Source: Candidatus Saganbacteria bacterium
GTDB lineage: Bacteria; Margulisbacteria; WOR-1; XYC2-FULL-46-14; WPAF01
Direction of reading: 5' to 3'
Assembly (NCBI GenBank): GCA_016223205.1
Contig: JACRPM010000002.1
Location: 1-64,000, forward strand
Length of the DNA stretch: 64,000 nucleotides
The notes below the pieces were generated by a model, which searched no databases, was not told the DNA's origin, and saw nothing but the letters and a program-made list of their open reading frames with translations. Positions 25,716 to 34,463 of the stretch are shown here, one piece after another; positions within the stretch are counted from its first letter, which is position 1; every line of letters begins with the position of its first letter. Position numbers and translations under genes: made by a program.

Positions 25716-26141
25716 TTAGTGGATGGGAGGCAGGGGCTGGGCGCCGCCTTCTTTTTTGACGCCTTTCATCCGGCGGCGCTTAAGCGCGCGTTCCGCCAGT
25801 TCGTAGATCTCTTCCATCATAAAGGGCTTGCGCAGATATTCGAGGGCTCCCAGAGTGATGGCGTTGGCGTGGCTGGCGTCGGTGGCATAGGCGGTGACGA
25901 TGATGACCTCGGTGTCCGGATCGATCTCTTTGATCTTGCGCAAGACCTCTAGCCCATCCATCACCGGCAGTTTATAGTCCACGAAGGCGATATCGTACTT
26001 GCCTTTTTGGACCTCTTTGAGTGCGGCCGGACCGTCGGGATAGGTGTCCACGATGTAATCCTTGATCTTTAGGATCATCTTGAACGATTCTAGGACCGAG
26101 GGCTCGTCGTCGATGACCGCAACGTGTACTTCTTGCGCCAT
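25716..26141 (-). CDS. single-domain response regulator
   Basis: The 141-residue protein is a CheY-like receiver: acidic pair in VAVIDDEPSV, phospho-acceptor Asp in IAFVDYKLPVMDG, Thr in IIVTAYAT and Lys in YLRKPFMMEE. There is no output domain, only a basic and proline-containing tail. A partner histidine kinase is not in the window. The start is ATG at 26141 (MAQEVHVAVIDDE), preceded by TAAAAT about 12 nt upstream, again a leaderless pattern. Confidence 0.88.
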   Translation of the reverse strand: MAQEVHVAVIDDEPSVLESFKMILKIKDYIVDTYPDGPAALKEVQKGKYDIAFVDYKLPVMDGLEVLRKIKEIDPDTEVIIVTAYATDASHANAITLGALEYLRKPFMMEEIYELAERALKRRRMKGVKKEGGAQPLPPIH

Positions 26142-26214
26142 AATTACCGCTATTTTAGCAATCCGACCCTCCCTTTGCAAGCCAATTTTTATATGATAAA
26201 CTTAATATTAACCT

Positions 26215-26288
26215 GCCGGGATAGCTCAGTCGGTTAGAGCGAGGGACTCATAAGCCCTAGGTCGTCGGTTCGATTCCGACTCCCGGCA
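26215..26288 (+). tRNA. tRNA with CAT anticodon (elongator Met, or Ile2)
   Basis: The sequence folds as a full cloverleaf. It has a 7-bp acceptor (GCCGGGA/TCCCGGC), D arm GCTCAGTCGGTTAGAGC, anticodon loop CTCATAA, T arm GTCGGTTCGATTCCGAC and discriminator A. CCA is not encoded. The top pair of the anticodon stem is A-G. CAT can mean elongator Met or, after lysidine modification by TilS, Ile2. tilS lies 352 nt downstream. Confidence 0.93.
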
Positions 26289-26298
26289 CATATTTCCC

Positions 26299-26643
26299 AT
26301 GAACACGCTAAATTATGAAGATAAAGTTCTGGCGGCCGGCGCCTACGCCTTTTTCATTCCATCGCTGTATGTCATCCTGACCAAAAAGCGGCGGAATAAG
26401 TTGCTGGCTTTCCACGCCGCCCAAGCCCTGTTTTTATGGATAGGCATACTCCTGGCGTTTATCTTCCTGCGGCTCATCTTAAATCTCATCTGGGCCCTGG
26501 CCTATCTGCCTTTTCTCGAATGGCTGGCCAACCTAGTCCGCCTGCTGATCCTCTCCTACGCTCTATATTGCGGCAGCCGGGTCTTCCTTGAGGAAAAATA
26601 TCGGATCCCATTGCTTAACGTTCCGGCGGAGGGTCTAAGTTGA
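26299..26643 (+). CDS. small membrane protein, DUF4870/Tic20-like
   Basis: The 114-residue protein has a cytosolic start followed by about four hydrophobic segments with the sequence KKRRNKLLAFHAAQALFLWI. That resembles the K-x(n)-FHA-QAL motif of small Tic20/DUF4870-type membrane proteins. Function is unknown. It starts 10 nt after the tRNA and overlaps tilS by 4 nt. Confidence 0.65.
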   Translation: MNTLNYEDKVLAAGAYAFFIPSLYVILTKKRRNKLLAFHAAQALFLWIGILLAFIFLRLILNLIWALAYLPFLEWLANLVRLLILSYALYCGSRVFLEEKYRIPLLNVPAEGLS

Positions 26644-28052
26644 AAACCCAGGTTTTGCAAACCATCAAGGAATACAAGATGTTCAACCCCGGTGATTCCG
26701 TGCTCATCGGAGTTTCGGGAGGGGCCGACTCCACCGCCCTGCTCCATCTCCTTTATGAACTTAAATCCGAGCTGGGCCTTTCCACCTTGTATGTGGCGCA
26801 TCTGAACCACATGCTGCGCAAGGAAGATGCCGATCTCGACCAGAAATACGTGGAAGGATTGGCTAAGAACCTCGGCTTGTTATGCCTGGCAGAGGTGGTG
26901 GACGTGGCGGCCTATGCCACCAAGAACAAATTATGCCTGGAGGATGCCGGGCGCCGTCTGCGTTATGAATTTTACCGGCAAACGGCAAAAAAGGTGGGGG
27001 CCAACAAGATCGCCCTGGGCCACACCGCCGACGATTCGGTAGAAACTTTCCTGATGCGGCTGCTGCGCGGGGCCGGACTGCGGGGATTGACGGGCATTCC
27101 CCCGGTGCGCGGCAACATCAACCGCCCGCTGATCAAGGCCTGGCGCAAGGAGATCGACCAGCACATCGCGCATCTCAAGCTGGTCCCCCGCATCGACCAT
27201 ACCAATTACGAATCCAAGTACTTGCGCAACCGGGTGCGGCTCAAGCTCATCCCCCAGCTTAAGATCTACAATCTGAACATCAAGGAGATCCTCCTGCAGA
27301 CGGTGATGCTCCTAACCGAAGATTATCTCTATATGGAGGCCAAGACCCGCGAAGCCCTTTCCGAAATAACCATCAAGGAAAACGACAACTCCATCGAGCT
27401 CCATGCCGATAAACTGCGGGCGCTCGAAGCCCCCATCGAAGGGCACCTGCTGCGCACCGCCATCGAAAAGGTGAAAGGCAATCTCTCGGAATTGGCTTTT
27501 TCCCACGTGCACGACATCGCCAAGAACCTGGACTCGACCGAAAAATGGGAACTGCACCTGCCGGACGGCATCTTTGCCGTGGGCCACAAGAACACCTTGA
27601 CCATCACCAAGACCAAGCCCGAGGAGCCCGAGAAGGTCTCTTTTTATTACAACTTTTCCATCCCTGGGCAGATCAAGATCAAGGAAGCCGGCATTCTACT
27701 GGTCGCCGAAATTTTACCCGAACCACCCTGCCCCGAGCTAGGTCGAGGGGCCAACCACCCCCCTACCGATCCGGCTGTCGCTCATCTGGATTTCGAAGAG
27801 GTGGGCCGCGAGCTCATCGTGCGCTCGAGGAAGGACGGCGACCGTTTTTATCCGTTGGGAATGAAGGGCACCAAAAAGGTGCAGGACTTTTTTATCGACC
27901 AAAAGGTGCCCCAGGAGGAGCGCGACCGGGTGCCGATCGTGGAGTCCGCCGGCCGCCTGATCTGGATCGTGGGACAGAGGATCGATGAACGGGTGAAAGT
28001 GGACAAAAAGACCAAAAAGGTATTAAAGCTCACCGCCCAGAAACTTATATGA
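26640..28052 (+). CDS. tilS: tRNA(Ile)-lysidine synthetase
   Basis: TilS adds lysine to C34 of tRNA-Ile2 (CAU) so that it reads AUA. The 470-residue product has the PP-loop VLIGVSGGADSTALLHLL, the motifs YVAHLNHMLR and ALGHTADDSVETFLMRLLRG, RNRVRLKLIP, and the C-terminal substrate domain ending in IVGQRIDERVKV. A short GC-rich stretch at 27720-27768 encodes PEPPCPELGRGANHPP in the linker before the last domain and looks inserted. It overlaps its neighbours by 4 nt. Confidence 0.93.
   Translation: MKTQVLQTIKEYKMFNPGDSVLIGVSGGADSTALLHLLYELKSELGLSTLYVAHLNHMLRKEDADLDQKYVEGLAKNLGLLCLAEVVDVAAYATKNKLCLEDAGRRLRYEFYRQTAKKVGANKIALGHTADDSVETFLMRLLRGAGLRGLTGIPPVRGNINRPLIKAWRKEIDQHIAHLKLVPRIDHTNYESKYLRNRVRLKLIPQLKIYNLNIKEILLQTVMLLTEDYLYMEAKTREALSEITIKENDNSIELHADKLRALEAPIEGHLLRTAIEKVKGNLSELAFSHVHDIAKNLDSTEKWELHLPDGIFAVGHKNTLTITKTKPEEPEKVSFYYNFSIPGQIKIKEAGILLVAEILPEPPCPELGRGANHPPTDPAVAHLDFEEVGRELIVRSRKDGDRFYPLGMKGTKKVQDFFIDQKVPQEERDRVPIVESAGRLIWIVGQRIDERVKVDKKTKKVLKLTAQKLI
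27720..27768. repeat. possible short repeat insertion in tilS
   Basis: Within an otherwise well-conserved gene, this stretch has the core TGCCCCGAGC...CGAGGGG. It shares the words TGCCCCGAGC and GAGGGG with the element at 52572-52620. The dyad is weak, so insertion is a suggestion only. Confidence 0.35.
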
Positions 28053-29245
28053 CCTATTCCGCGCACCTGCTGGACCTCCAAAACTTGCCGTCTGCCGAAA
28101 AAGCCCTGTTGGGGCTGGGGGCCGACCCGGCGGGGGTCTCGATCATGGGACCAAAATCCGTCTTCCGCGTGATCAAGCTCAAGAACGTTCCCCCCGTCGC
28201 GGCCAACATCTTAAAACAAGAAATATTATCTTACGGCGGAGAAAGCGCCAACGCTTACGGCGCCATAAACCATAGCGTCGAGAAAACCGATGTCCTTATT
28301 TGCGCCACTCTGGCGCAGTTTGAGAAGCTGGTGGAAAAATTAAAACAGCACCAATTCGGCTTGCCTGATCTGGCCAAAGAGATCGCCTCCGCCCTGGCCA
28401 ATTACGATTCCCCTCCCCGCCCGCTGAAGATAGGGAAAAAAGAATTCCGTTTCGGGGAGCGGACTTACATCATGGGGATATTGAACGTGACGCCCGATTC
28501 CTTTTCCGACGGCGGCAAATACCGGACGCCGGGAGAAGCGGCAGGAACGGCTAAAAAGATGGCCGCCGAAGGCGCCGACATCATCGATATCGGCGGGCAA
28601 TCCAGCCGTCCCGGATCGGCCGAGATCACGGTGGACGAAGAGATCGGCCGGGTGGCACCGGTGATCGAAGAACTGAAAAAAGAGAACCTCATTATTTCGG
28701 TAGATACTTACCGATCCAAAGTGGCGGAAGCCGCGTTAAAAGCAGGTGCTCATTTGATAAATGATATCAGTGGACTGCGCTTTGATCCCTCCCTCGCCCA
28801 AGTATGCGCCAAATACCAGGCGCCGCTGGTTTTAATGCACATTCAGGGTACGCCGCAGAATATGCAGAAGGCGCCGGCCTATCGGGACCTGCTCGCCGAG
28901 ATAATCGACTATCTTTCCGAAAGCGTCCGGCTGGCCGAAAAAGCGGGAGTTCGGGACGTGATCGTCGATCCGGGTTTCGGTTTCGGCAAGACCAAAGAAC
29001 ATAATCTCGAGATCTTAAAGAATCTGAAATCCTTTCGCACCCTGGGACGGCCCCTTTTGATCGGGACCTCCCGGAAGTCGACTATCGGGGAAGTGCTGGA
29101 CCTTCCGGTCGGCTCCCGGATGATGGGCACTTCCGCCACAATAGCAGTTGCAATTCTAAACGGCGTGGATATAATACGGGTGCACGATGTGGCGGAAATG
29201 AAGCAGACCGCCCAAATGACCGATGCGATAGTCAGGAGGATTTAG
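28049..29245 (+). CDS. folP: dihydropteroate synthase with N-terminal extension
   Basis: FolP joins p-aminobenzoate to dihydropterin pyrophosphate in folate synthesis. Residues about 130-398 form the catalytic TIM barrel with MGILNVTPDSFSDGGKY, DIGGQSSRPGS, INDISGLRFDP and VDPGFGFGKTKEHNLEIL. The first 130 residues are an extra domain (FRVIKLKNVPPVAANILKQE) seen in some anaerobes and archaea, with unclear function. It is followed by folK, the preceding pathway step. Confidence 0.93.
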   Translation: MTYSAHLLDLQNLPSAEKALLGLGADPAGVSIMGPKSVFRVIKLKNVPPVAANILKQEILSYGGESANAYGAINHSVEKTDVLICATLAQFEKLVEKLKQHQFGLPDLAKEIASALANYDSPPRPLKIGKKEFRFGERTYIMGILNVTPDSFSDGGKYRTPGEAAGTAKKMAAEGADIIDIGGQSSRPGSAEITVDEEIGRVAPVIEELKKENLIISVDTYRSKVAEAALKAGAHLINDISGLRFDPSLAQVCAKYQAPLVLMHIQGTPQNMQKAPAYRDLLAEIIDYLSESVRLAEKAGVRDVIVDPGFGFGKTKEHNLEILKNLKSFRTLGRPLLIGTSRKSTIGEVLDLPVGSRMMGTSATIAVAILNGVDIIRVHDVAEMKQTAQMTDAIVRRI

Positions 29246-29246
29246 A

Positions 29247-29846
29247 ATGGCAAAGAAGAAGGCCAAGAAAGCTAAAGTTAAAAAGCCCGTGGCGGGAGGC
29301 GCCAAGGTCGTCTATCTGGGCCTGGGCAGCAATGTGGGTGACCGCGAAGAATACATCGAACAGGCGGTCTTTTTATTGGGCAAGATCAAAGGGGTCGAGA
29401 TCTTGCGCCGCAGCAGCAATTATGAGACCGAAGCGGTGGGCGGACCCGACCAGCCCCAGTTCATCAACGCGGCGGTTTCGCTCCGCACCACCCTCGCCCC
29501 GCATAAATTAATAGAAGAGCTCCACACCATCGAGAACGCCTTGGGAAGGGAAAGGGAGGTCGAATGGGGCCCGCGCACCATCGACATCGATATCTTATTG
29601 TTCGGGGACGTGATCTTAAGCGAAGACGAACTGCAGATCCCCCACCCCTTGCTCCACGAACGGCTTTTTGTGCTCCAGCCGCTCAAAGAGATCGCCGCGC
29701 ACGTCATCCATCCGGTCCTCGAGAAATCCATAGAGGATATCTACGAGGAGGCCAAGGCCGAGGGCGGCCACGAAAAATACGACGATGAGCTTCCCGGCTT
29801 CAAAGAGATCCGCAAGGGCGGGGCCGACGATTACGAGCGTTGGTAA
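29247..29846 (+). CDS. folK: 2-amino-4-hydroxy-6-hydroxymethyldihydropteridine pyrophosphokinase
   Basis: FolK activates the pterin with ATP before FolP. The 199-residue protein has a lysine-rich N-terminal tail of about 20 residues. The HPPK signatures follow: YLGLGSNVGDREEYI, SSNYETEAVGGPDQPQFINA and EVEWGPRTIDIDILLFGD. The C-terminal 35 residues are acidic and extend beyond the usual end. The neighbouring folP confirms the pathway. Confidence 0.93.
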   Translation: MAKKKAKKAKVKKPVAGGAKVVYLGLGSNVGDREEYIEQAVFLLGKIKGVEILRRSSNYETEAVGGPDQPQFINAAVSLRTTLAPHKLIEELHTIENALGREREVEWGPRTIDIDILLFGDVILSEDELQIPHPLLHERLFVLQPLKEIAAHVIHPVLEKSIEDIYEEAKAEGGHEKYDDELPGFKEIRKGGADDYERW

Positions 29847-30253
29847 AAGAGACCAATAGCGCCCGCGAAACCATAAAACTAGGCAAAAACCTCGGGTCAA
29901 ACCTTAAACCCGGAGAAATTCTGGCTTTATCCGGCCAGTTGGGCGCCGGCAAGACCACTCTGATACAGGGAATAGCGGAAGGCCTGGGCGTAAAGGATTA
30001 CGTAACCTCCCCTACTTTCATTTTGATCAACGAATATCAGGGCCGCCTGCCCTTTTACCATATCGACCTCTATCGGCTGGAAGATCCCGAGCAGATCGAA
30101 GAGTTGGGCATTTCCGAATATTTTGAAAAGGACGGTATCGTAGTGATAGAATGGGCCGAGCGTATGGGAGAGCAACTCCCCGAGAGCGCCAAACAGATCA
30201 AGATCGAGGTCGTGGACGAAAATAAGAGGAAAATATGGCTGTCCTGGGAATAA
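29840..30253 (+). CDS. tsaE: tRNA threonylcarbamoyladenosine biosynthesis ATPase TsaE
   Basis: TsaE works with TsaB and TsaD in N6-threonylcarbamoyladenosine (t6A37) formation. The 137-residue protein has the Walker A motif GQLGAGKTTLIQGIAEGLG, the conserved SPTF segment and YHIDLYRLEDPEQIEELGI. It starts with TTG at 29840 inside the end of folK and overlaps tsaB by 19 nt. Confidence 0.93.
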   Translation: MVKETNSARETIKLGKNLGSNLKPGEILALSGQLGAGKTTLIQGIAEGLGVKDYVTSPTFILINEYQGRLPFYHIDLYRLEDPEQIEELGISEYFEKDGIVVIEWAERMGEQLPESAKQIKIEVVDENKRKIWLSWE

Positions 30254-30846
30254 GCAGCGCGACCAAAATGATCTCGGCGGGGCTGGCCGAGGAAGGAAAG
30301 ATCCTCGCCGAGATCAGCGTTTCCGGCAAGGAGGCCTTTACCGAAGACCTGATGGTCTTTATCGACAAACTGGTCAAGGAAAGCGGTAAAAAGTTTGGGG
30401 CTGTGGCCGTAACCCAGGGGCCGGGGGCCTATGCCGGCCTGCGCGGCGGCCTGGCGGTCGCCAAAACATTATCTCAAGCGCTCAAACTTCCGCTGGTCGG
30501 AGTTTCAACGCTTGAAGCGATCGCCTATAATCTCGCCGATATAACCTGTACGGCGGCTGTGATGACCGACGCCCGTTCCGATGAATACAATTTCGCGCTT
30601 TTTACCTCGAACGGCGGGATCATCGACCGCTTGACCGACGACCTGGTGCTGACCAAAGAGCGGATCGCGGACCTCCTGTCACAGGTCAAAGGGACCCTTA
30701 TTGAGATGGCCAATTCGAAGCCCTGGGCGGGGCTGGTGGCGATACTCGGCGAAAAAAAGCTGGCGCAAGGCCAACTTGACGATCCCCTGCGGCTTACTCC
30801 CCGTTATTCCCATATGCCCAACATCCGGGAGTGGAAAAAGAAATGA
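30235..30846 (+). CDS. tsaB: t6A biosynthesis protein TsaB
   Basis: TsaB is an ASKHA-fold partner that dimerises with TsaD. The 203-residue product begins AVLGISSATKMISAGLAEEG, has the family segment TQGPGAYAGLRGGLAVAKTL, and ends in LRLTPRYSHMPN. It lies between tsaE and rimI, a classic order. tsaD itself is not in the window. Confidence 0.9.
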   Translation: MAVLGISSATKMISAGLAEEGKILAEISVSGKEAFTEDLMVFIDKLVKESGKKFGAVAVTQGPGAYAGLRGGLAVAKTLSQALKLPLVGVSTLEAIAYNLADITCTAAVMTDARSDEYNFALFTSNGGIIDRLTDDLVLTKERIADLLSQVKGTLIEMANSKPWAGLVAILGEKKLAQGQLDDPLRLTPRYSHMPNIREWKKK

Positions 30847-31259
30847 TCGTAATCGAGAAAGCGAAAAAGCGGGACTTGCCGGCCATGCTGGCGATCGAAA
30901 ATCTGTGTTTTTCCAATCCCTGGAGCAAATCGCAATTCGAGGAATCGTTGAGCAATTTCCTGGTGGCCAAAAAGACGCGCAAGCTCGTGGGCTTTATCGG
31001 CGTGCAGAAGCTGATCGACGAAGCTCACATTTTGCACATGGCCACCCATCCGGACCATCAACGGACGGGGATCGCCCGCAAAATGATGAAAAAAGCCCTC
31101 TCCGTGCGCGCGAAAAAATTCATTTTAGAAGTTCGCAAGGGCAATCTCGCGGCGCAGAACCTTTACAAGGGCCTGGGTTTTAAGGTAATCTCTATCCGCA
31201 ATAAGTATTATTCCGATAACGACGAAGACGCACTGGTTATGATGTATGAGAAACTTTAA
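30843..31259 (+). CDS. rimI: ribosomal-protein-alanine N-acetyltransferase RimI-like
   Basis: A GNAT acetyltransferase of 138 residues. It has the RimI-type start IENLCFSNPWSKSQFEESL, the acetyl-CoA loop HPDHQRTGIARKMM and the end segment LEVRKGNLAAQNLYKGLGFK. The start at ATG 30843 overlaps the tsaB stop (ATGA); a GTG 12 nt earlier is possible. It overlaps metH by 14 nt. Confidence 0.9.
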   Translation: MIVIEKAKKRDLPAMLAIENLCFSNPWSKSQFEESLSNFLVAKKTRKLVGFIGVQKLIDEAHILHMATHPDHQRTGIARKMMKKALSVRAKKFILEVRKGNLAAQNLYKGLGFKVISIRNKYYSDNDEDALVMMYEKL

Positions 31260-33729
31260 AGAAACTATTGGGCGGAAAATCCTGGTCATGGACGGCGCCA
31301 TGGGGACGGAGCTTATGGAGCGGGGCGTCCGGCCGGAGGATTGCTTTGACGCGCAAAACCTAAAGAAACCGGAGATCGTGCTGGCGGTCCATAAGGCCTA
31401 TGTCCAAGCTGGCGCAGATATAATTGAGACCAATACCTTCGGCGCCAACCGTATTAAGCTCGCCGATTATCAACTGGACAAGAAAGTCCGCGAAGTGAAC
31501 CTGGAGGCCGCCAAGCTGGCCAGGAAAGCTATTGGTGAGAATGGATTTGTCTGCGGTTCCATCGGCCCTTTGGGCAAGATGCTCGATCCCCTCGGAGAAA
31601 TAACTTTCGACCAGGCCGCAGAGGTATTTGCCGAACAGGCCAAAGCATTGGAAGAAGGCGGAGCAGATTGTGTGTCGATCGAGACCATCTCGGACCTGCA
31701 GGAGATGCGCGCGGCGGTCATTGCGGTCAAATCTAATACCAAATTACCGGTCATCGCTTCCCTCACCTATGATGAAGGCGAAAAGACGGTCTATGGAACG
31801 ACCCCGGAAGTTGCGGTCGCGGTTTTAGAACCTCTGGGAGTTGATGTGATCGCCGCCAATTGTTCGACCGGCCCCGAAGGGATGCTCAAAGTCGCTAAAA
31901 GGTTATTAGCTGTGAGCCGCGTTCCAGTAATGGTGATGCCCAATGCCGGGATGCCGGAGCTGATCGGCAACCGCGCGGTCTACCAGATGACCCCTGAAAA
32001 GTTCGGAGCTTTCGCCAAGAAGTTCGCGGAGATGGGGGTTGCTATTGTTGGCGGGTGTTGTGGGACGGGGCCGGAGCATATACGAGCCATTAAACGTGTC
32101 TTTTCTCACCCCTATCCCCTATCCCCTTCCCCCTTGATAAGGGGGAAGGGGAACAAGGGGTTAGGGGTCAAATTCGCTTCCCGCACCAAAGTCGTCGAAT
32201 TGAAGAAGGGCACTCCCCTATTGGTCGGCGAGCGGATCAATCCAACCGGGAGGAAGATCCTACAAGAAGAGATCAAAAGCGGAAGATCGCAACTTGTCCG
32301 GCAGGAAGCGGAAGCGCAAACCAAGGCGGGAGCGGACCTTTTGGATGTGAACGTCTCGGTCCACGATGTCCATGAATCCGAAGCCATGGGTAAAGCGGTC
32401 AAAGTGATCCAGTCGGCTTCGGAACAGCCCCTTTCTATCGACAGCCCCAGCCGGATGGCTATTGAAGCGGGACTAAAACAATTTTGCGGCCGGGCGCTGA
32501 TCAATTCGGTCAACGGGAAAAAGGAGAGCTTGGAAACCATCCTGCCCCTGGCCAAAAAATACGGAGCGGCAATAATCGCCCTGGCGCTTGATGAACATGG
32601 CCTGCCGCAAACCGCATCGGATCGGGTGCGCATCGCGGAAAGGATCGTGATGTCCGCTGTCGATAAAGGTATCGCTAAAGAAGACATCTTCGTAGATTGC
32701 CTGGTGCTGACCGCCGGAGTGGGGATCTCGGGGTGTCTCGAAACCCTCAAAGCCATTCCGCTGGTCAAGGAAAAGCTTGGAGTTAAGACCATACTCGGCA
32801 TCAGCAATGTGTCCCATGGAATGCCGGAGCGTTCCATCTTGAACTCGCTTTATTTTCAGCTGGCGTTAACTTATGGGCTGGACGCCGCCATCATTGATGT
32901 GACCGACCTAGAAATCAAAAAGGCTATAAAGGCATACAAGGCAAGCAAGGCAGACCAGGGCAAAAAGAGAGAAGGGCTATTAGGGCTGTTCAAGGCAGAA
33001 GTGGAGAGGGCAAAAAGATCGGGCAAGCCGCCGGAGAAGAAGCAAGATACCGCCGCCAAGGTCATCCGGTTATCGGGTTATCAGGATGTCCAGGACGCAG
33101 TGATAGATGGCAATCTCGAGGCGGTGGAAATATTGGTCAAACAGGGATTGGAAAAGAAACTCGATCCGCAGAAGATCATTGACCAGGGATTGATACCGGG
33201 GATGGAGACCGTGGGCAAGAAATTCTCCAAAAAAGAGTATTTCCTGCCCCAGGTCATCGAATCCGCCGAAGCGATGAAGCGCGGCTTTGAGCTCTGCCAG
33301 GCCAAGATCCCCAAAGGCAAGACCAAAGTCGCGGGCAAAGTCGTTTTGGCGACGGTAAAGGGCGACATTCACGACATCGGCAAGAACATCGTGAAGATGA
33401 TGCTCGTAAATCACGGGTTCCAAGTTATCGATCTGGGCAAGGACGTACCGCCCGAGAAGATCGTGGAGGCCGCCAAGAAAGAAAGGCCCAATGTCATCGC
33501 TCTTTCCGCCCTACTCACCACCACCATGGTGGAAATGGGCGTGGTCAAAGAAGAACTCAAGAAAGCCAAGCTCAACATTCCGCTTTTAGTCGGCGGGGCG
33601 GTCGTGACTAAGGGATACGCGGACAGGATTGGCGCGGTCTATTCGATGGATGCAGTGGGGGCAGTTGCACTGGCAAAGAGGATCATGAAAGAGGCGACTT
33701 CCACCACCACCTCCTCCACCAGAAAATAG
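31246..33729 (+). CDS. metH: cobalamin-dependent methionine synthase lacking the reactivation domain
   Basis: MetH methylates homocysteine with methyl-tetrahydrofolate via B12. The 827 residues give three modules. The homocysteine domain (1-285) has zinc cysteines C206, C271 and C272. The pterin-binding barrel spans about 325-600. The B12 module has GDIHDIGKN, with H709 the cobalt ligand. The C-terminal SAM-binding activation domain of the 1227-residue Escherichia enzyme is absent. Residues about 287-309 (containing SPSPLIRGKG) are encoded by an inserted palindrome in the linker. The stop codon lies in another palindrome. Confidence 0.93.
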   Translation: MRNFKETIGRKILVMDGAMGTELMERGVRPEDCFDAQNLKKPEIVLAVHKAYVQAGADIIETNTFGANRIKLADYQLDKKVREVNLEAAKLARKAIGENGFVCGSIGPLGKMLDPLGEITFDQAAEVFAEQAKALEEGGADCVSIETISDLQEMRAAVIAVKSNTKLPVIASLTYDEGEKTVYGTTPEVAVAVLEPLGVDVIAANCSTGPEGMLKVAKRLLAVSRVPVMVMPNAGMPELIGNRAVYQMTPEKFGAFAKKFAEMGVAIVGGCCGTGPEHIRAIKRVFSHPYPLSPSPLIRGKGNKGLGVKFASRTKVVELKKGTPLLVGERINPTGRKILQEEIKSGRSQLVRQEAEAQTKAGADLLDVNVSVHDVHESEAMGKAVKVIQSASEQPLSIDSPSRMAIEAGLKQFCGRALINSVNGKKESLETILPLAKKYGAAIIALALDEHGLPQTASDRVRIAERIVMSAVDKGIAKEDIFVDCLVLTAGVGISGCLETLKAIPLVKEKLGVKTILGISNVSHGMPERSILNSLYFQLALTYGLDAAIIDVTDLEIKKAIKAYKASKADQGKKREGLLGLFKAEVERAKRSGKPPEKKQDTAAKVIRLSGYQDVQDAVIDGNLEAVEILVKQGLEKKLDPQKIIDQGLIPGMETVGKKFSKKEYFLPQVIESAEAMKRGFELCQAKIPKGKTKVAGKVVLATVKGDIHDIGKNIVKMMLVNHGFQVIDLGKDVPPEKIVEAAKKERPNVIALSALLTTTMVEMGVVKEELKKAKLNIPLLVGGAVVTKGYADRIGAVYSMDAVGAVALAKRIMKEATSTTTSSTRK
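32106..32169. repeat. palindromic element inserted in frame in metH
   Basis: A 64-nt palindrome with centre CCCCCTTGATAAGGGGG, flanked by CCCCT/AGGGG units. It sits exactly at the linker between the homocysteine and pterin domains. It is read as YPLSPSPLIRGKGNKGLG, in the same frame as the mnmA copy. Confidence 0.85.
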
Positions 33730-33811
33730 AAAATCGACAGTAGAAAGTAGAAAATAGGAGGGCGAATCCCTCCCAATTTTCTATTGTCTATTTTCTACTT
33801 TCTATTTTCTG
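33721..33811. repeat. 91-nt A/T-rich palindrome between convergent genes
   Basis: Purine arms made of GAAAATAG and GAAAGTAG words face their complement around a GGAGGG/CCCTCC centre. The metH stop codon (TAG at 33727) is inside the left arm. A G-rich tail (GGCGGGGTGGCGGGGC) follows and runs up to the end of the convergent gene. A related palindrome with the same tail is at 34378-34482. Confidence 0.8.
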
Positions 33812-33844
33812 GCGGGGTGGCGGGGCGGGGGCAAGGCATCCCCC

Positions 33845-34195
33845 CTATTCGCATTTAACCGAACGCATAAGCCCGGTCAGCATTTTCCCAATTTCATCTG
33901 CAAGATTATAAAAGCGATTATATTTTTCTGCTTCAATATACCCTAATTTCTGACACATTTGGATAAGCGGCACACATTCCAGCAATGATCCCCTTGCCGT
34001 GTTGTAAAACTGCCTCTTTTCTTTTCCGTGCATTCGCCCCTGCCCCTCCGCAATGTTAAGCGGAATTGACATCGACGCTCGGCGCAGTTGGTCTTTTATG
34101 GTTCTATCCTTTAGCGAACCGTTAAGGGCATAAACTTCCACCACGAACGCCATCGCCTTTTTGTATACCTCCAAATCCTCAAACATGAATGGCAT
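33845..34195 (-). CDS. four-helix bundle protein (S23/IVP family)
   Basis: The 116-residue protein matches the small four-helix bundle family first seen in intervening sequences of 23S rRNA. It shows FEDLEVYKKAMAF, LKDRTIKDQLRRASMSIPLNIAEGQG and EKRQFYNTARGSLLE. The fold forms pentamers; the function is unknown. The ATG at 34195 is chosen because GGGGGTGA lies 10 nt upstream. The gene is bracketed by related palindromic repeats and so looks like an acquired cassette. Confidence 0.85.
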   Translation of the reverse strand: MPFMFEDLEVYKKAMAFVVEVYALNGSLKDRTIKDQLRRASMSIPLNIAEGQGRMHGKEKRQFYNTARGSLLECVPLIQMCQKLGYIEAEKYNRFYNLADEIGKMLTGLMRSVKCE

Positions 34196-34377
34196 AAAAT
34201 TCGTCACCCCCTTTGTTGGAAGTGACTTAGCAATTATTGCGCCAAAAGCGCCATGCTCAATATTTGTTGATATTAGGAGATATTTTTGCGAGACGGGGAA
34301 AATTGAACAAGGATCAATGTGTAGCGATTTTCGTCAGATGGTATGGGGTTTTGCCTCCCATCCACTACCACCAGATA
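34196..34377. other. intergenic spacer upstream of the four-helix bundle gene
   Basis: About 180 nt, more A/T-rich than the neighbouring genes. I see no open reading frame with coding character and no clear promoter or terminator. It ends at the second A/T-rich palindrome. Confidence 0.4.
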
Positions 34378-34463
34378 ATGGAAAATAGATAGTTGACAAT
34401 AGAAAATAGGGATTATTTTATTGGTTCCAATTTTCTATTTTCGATTTTCTATTGTCTATTCTC
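34378..34463. repeat. second A/T-rich palindrome of the 33.7-kb type
   Basis: Arms of GAAAATAG and GACAATAG words are inverted around a short A/T-rich centre. As at 33721, a G-rich tail (GGGGCGGCGGGGCGGGG) and a run of C follow. The tail encodes the last residues of the next minus-strand gene. Confidence 0.75.

Noticed and set aside
26215..26288. Firm assignment of the CAT tRNA as tRNA-Ile2 because tilS is nearby
   Set aside because: The body resembles elongator tRNA-Met of many bacteria and the identity elements cannot be decided by eye.
31100..31245. Cobalamin riboswitch upstream of metH
   Set aside because: The region is coding sequence of rimI and metH overlaps it; there is no leader to hold a riboswitch.
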